Positions 61,460 to 64,000 of a DNA stretch of 64,000 bases are shown here, one piece after another (the first letter of the stretch is position 1; every line of letters begins with the position of its first letter). The notes beneath the pieces are model-generated. The model did no database searches, was not told the origin of the DNA, and saw only the letters and a program-made list of their open reading frames with translations. Origin of the DNA: Vespula vulgaris (taxonomy: Eukaryota > Arthropoda > Insecta > Hymenoptera > Vespidae). The position numbers and the translations under genes are program-made. The DNA lies in contig NC_066602.1 of NCBI RefSeq assembly GCF_905475345.1, forward strand, positions 1,116,001 through 1,180,000, given 5' to 3'.

Positions 61460-61829
61460 TCGATTATATCCTCTTAACGAAGCAGCTTACCATTGGATCC
61501 TTTGAAGGGAGATATTTCCTAGCCCCCTACCACCGTTCGAGCTTTGCAAAACAATACTACATCGGAATCGAGAAGGTTCGTCGTCATGACCTTTAAAAAT
61601 GTTGTCTTCCTATTTCTCTTTCTGGTTATTATCGATCACCTAACGAGCACGGTATAAAAGATGGTATTACGAGTAAGTTAGAGAGAAGAACGATGTTTCA
61701 AAAGGAAATGTCTTGCTATTGATTCCTGCATGATCATTTATGGTATTCTCTAGAAGCACTAGAAAAATTTTGAAAGACGTTGAGAATTTTAGATAATACA
61801 ATTTCTCCGACCTATCTTTAATTCAATGT

Positions 61830-62260
61830 GTGCTCTACATGCATAAGATATATGGATATGTATTTTTTTCCCCATTTTTTTGAAATTGGGCCTACAATGT
61901 GATGTATCCCGTCACTGTCGGTGAACTGTATCGAAAGACTGAAAATTTCAAAGGACGACTAGATACTTCTCATCCTGATCACTTCGCCGATTATACAAAT
62001 TTTTATTATGGAAAAAAGAAATCGAAAAAAATATTGTTTGCATAAATAACATCTTTGGCCGACGTTTGACAGATAGAAATAAAAAAATTTGGGAAATAAC
62101 GCTCACAAGATATTTTTGTTATGAGAAAATTGCAACGATAAAATTAATTCCTTTTCATTTAATATTAACGCTTGATACGCCGCCATGAATTAATCGAAGC
62201 AGAAGCGTTTATCACAATATGCAGTCCTGTAATGTGGAACATTAGATATGGGAGTCAATA
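61830..62260 (+). pseudogene. AB block, copy 6
   Basis: Near-identical to 44.87-45.30 kb; both segments are out of frame. Confidence 0.4.
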
Positions 62261-62749
62261 GGAAATGGGAACAATCAGTCGAATTGAAAGAGATTGGTCT
62301 ACAAATCTGTTTCCCCGCCATCACACCATCCAAACCGTGACGGATCGTTTGATCGGGGAATAAGGAGTTTTGATTGACTGGCCTAAACCGCATTCCAAGA
62401 GTAACGCCAAAAGGAACATAAATATAACCAATGTTTTTTTGTAAATCTATATTCTTTTTCACTATGTAATAAAGAAAGAGAGAAGCTTGTAAACTTAAAT
62501 AATACGAAGAAAACAGAAGGTAATATTACGAAACAAATTTTCAAACAATATTTCTTGCTGGATATTAATATGTATTTTTAAATATTTTAAACGATAAAAC
62601 TGGTAAAATATTAATAGTCGATTATCAAAATTCTCTAGTTAATTTCTAATTGTAAATTGTAAAGAACAGAAGGTATGAAAAAAAGAAAAGACCAGAAACA
62701 AAAAAAGGAACATAATTTGTCCAGTTAATGGAAGTATCATCGAGAAATT

Positions 62750-62970
62750 TTGCTTACTTACTTCCGACCCACGACATTTCGGCTCTTTCTATCACATAAT
62801 ACGTGGTATTGATTAACTGCATAGAATGTAAAGCTCCTTCCACCGAGCCACGCCTGGGAAATTAGCCGCGCTAGGTCATCCAAGATGGCGATTTGCGGAA
62901 GAAGCTTTCCTTTAGAAGTCATCTTCTCAATAATTTTTGAAGGAGTAATACGCAAGTAAATGATAAAATT
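62750..62970 (+). promoter_or_regulatory. EX block, copy at 62.8 kb
   Basis: It keeps AATTTTTGAAGGAGTAATAC and CGCAAGTAAATG (62.93-62.96 kb); the donor-like GTAAGT of its partner has become GTAAAT. Confidence 0.4.
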
Positions 62971-63119
62971 ATCGCGTATATATTTCTTACGTCTCAAAAG
63001 AAACTTACAAGCAGTTCAAACAGTACTAACAATTTCTTCATTCTCACTAGTCTTTTGTTCGTTATCGATATAAAGTAAATTTACTAGTAGTCATTAGAAT
63101 ATAATTTATTATAAAATTT

Positions 63120-63815
63120 CATTTCTATTGTGGTAATCAAACTTATTTTCGTAATCAATGTCATCCTAAGTATTATTTTGTTGCTTTTCGGAGAGGATAC
63201 TTTATCTGTATTAAATGGGCGTAACCCGATTTGCCTTTGATGACTGCATAATTTAAATGAACAATTGAACGTCTATCGTAAGACTTAACTAATTTACGAA
63301 ATTTGTTAATTTTTTTTTAATTTACGAAATGTCATAGATATACAAGACTAAACGAAGGCAAAAGCAATTCCAATTGCTAGGAAGTATTGCAGAGGATCAG
63401 AATTGAATGATATCTGCATTCTTATTACGTCCAAAGAAGATATTTGGATTTGAACTAAGCTTAATGTGATCATTAAACATTTGACATCCGAAATGAAACG
63501 CTTTTCCATTGGTACTTCCTGTTTTTCCTCAAATCCGAAGATTCGTTCTACTTGGATAGTAGAAATGTCCGAAAGTCAACGAGCGTAGGAAATGGAAACG
63601 TTTACCTCTTCAGACTTATATTTCAATGGTAAATCAAACAGTGCTGTCTTTATCGAATGTTGAGATATTTTAGAGATAATATATAATTTTTTTATTTTAA
63701 AGTATAATATGGAATATAAAATCTGTATCATAAGTATATTGTAGAATAAGTTATTGAATTTTTACAGAGATTTTATCATGGCTACTAGAATATTTCTATT
63801 GATGAACATTATTCG
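63120..63815 (+). pseudogene. F1 copy 9, start codon lost
   Basis: Partner of 46.16-46.83 kb. The F1 ATG has changed to ATC (63136-63138), the donor GT is again missing, and a T-rich insertion lies near 63.31 kb before the middle exon. As in its partner, the hydrophilic exon is fused to F2. Confidence 0.5.
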
Positions 63816-64000
63816 AGCATATTGAAGCAGAAGAGTGTTTCAAGAGTTAGTTGAAAATTCTAACAAAGGAAGGAACATCGTTAGCTATTGTTCATGTATG
63901 CATTATGTGATTGTGAATACCTAGGAAGAGGAAAAAGAAGAAAATACATACTTGCTTGACGACGAAGTTTCGAAAGATCAATATGGCAATGTTTTATAAA
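63815..64000 (+). pseudogene. F2 fragment, cut by the window end
   Basis: Partner of 46.83-47.01 kb. The early TAG of its partner (in GGAACATAG) is a serine-type TCG here, so this copy has one stop fewer. The rest lies outside the window. Confidence 0.4.

Larger units (their letters stand above)
60072..64000 (+). repeat. recent segmental duplication of about 43.15-47.0 kb
   Basis: This direct copy lies 16.96-16.99 kb downstream of its partner and runs to the window edge. It contains the 43.15-43.96-like tract, F2 (-), AB, EX, F1 and the start of F2 (+) in the same order. Single-base differences are few in most of it. The lower-similarity patch is about 62.3-62.45 kb. Confidence 0.7.

Noticed and set aside
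1..64000. an intact transposon or retroelement
   Set aside because: No reverse transcriptase, integrase or transposase-like frame is visible, and no terminal repeats of a simple element bound the modules. Decayed non-autonomous elements cannot be excluded for S, T, U and V.
1..64000. an integrated virus or bracovirus-type segment
   Set aside because: Multi-copy spliced genes with signal peptides would fit the style of some wasp viral segments, but I see no recognisable viral gene or segment-boundary motif.
1..64000. CRISPR arrays, tRNA or rRNA genes
   Set aside because: No regularly spaced short repeats; no cloverleaf or rRNA core sequence noticed by eye. A tRNAscan run would settle the tRNA question.

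Overview
The window looks like insect nuclear DNA, most likely from a hymenopteran such as a bee. The basis is strong AT-richness with CpG not visibly depleted, short exon-like blocks bounded by GT/AG sites, and no operons or bacterial signals. This is a composition-based guess. I recognise no named gene, and no intact transposon, rRNA or tRNA. The longest open frame is 179 codons. Nearly the whole window is built from a few sequence modules present many times, in both orientations and in different states of decay.

Modules (my labels). F1: a small gene with a signal-peptide exon, a middle exon opening RYT or GYT, a hydrophilic exon, and a terminal exon followed by AATAAA. At least nine copies or fragments are seen, the best on the minus strand at 31.07-32.11 kb. 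EX: a GC-richer block containing GTAATACGC upstream of F1; in three copies a TATATAAG box follows. F2: exon-like sequence of a protein with an acidic tail, least decayed in two 98%-identical 540-bp open frames at 44.0-44.5 and 60.9-61.5 kb. K: two exons joined by a plausible phase-0 intron, both open at 17.5-17.95 and 28.85-29.28 kb. AB: two exon-like blocks upstream of EX. T cassettes: divergent, GC-richer repeats around an AT-rich centre. S, U and V: longer non-coding repeats with local exon-like segments.

Layout. 0-5 kb: AB-EX-F1-F2 forward, a T cassette, and two K copies. 5-13 kb: reversed F2/R sequence, S, and a repeat tract with a hairpin near 9.2 kb. 13-16.4 kb: a second forward unit. 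16.4-20.8 kb: reversed F1, K, and an inverted copy of the 7-12.5 kb tract. 21-26 kb: direct V repeats. 26.5-29.5 kb: an inverted counterpart of 3.9-5.8 kb. 30.4-39.4 kb: a long palindrome centred near 34.95 kb with AB-EX-F1-F2 in each arm. 39.6-57 kb: three related reversed F1 blocks with S and T blocks. 60.07-64 kb: a recent second copy of 43.15-47.0 kb, running off the window.

My reading is a lineage-specific gene cluster that expanded by repeated duplication and inversion and is now mostly pseudogenes. One F1 copy, the K exon pairs and the two F2 frames are the candidates for residual coding. The inverted structure would also suit long double-stranded RNA or a small-RNA source locus, which is inference only.
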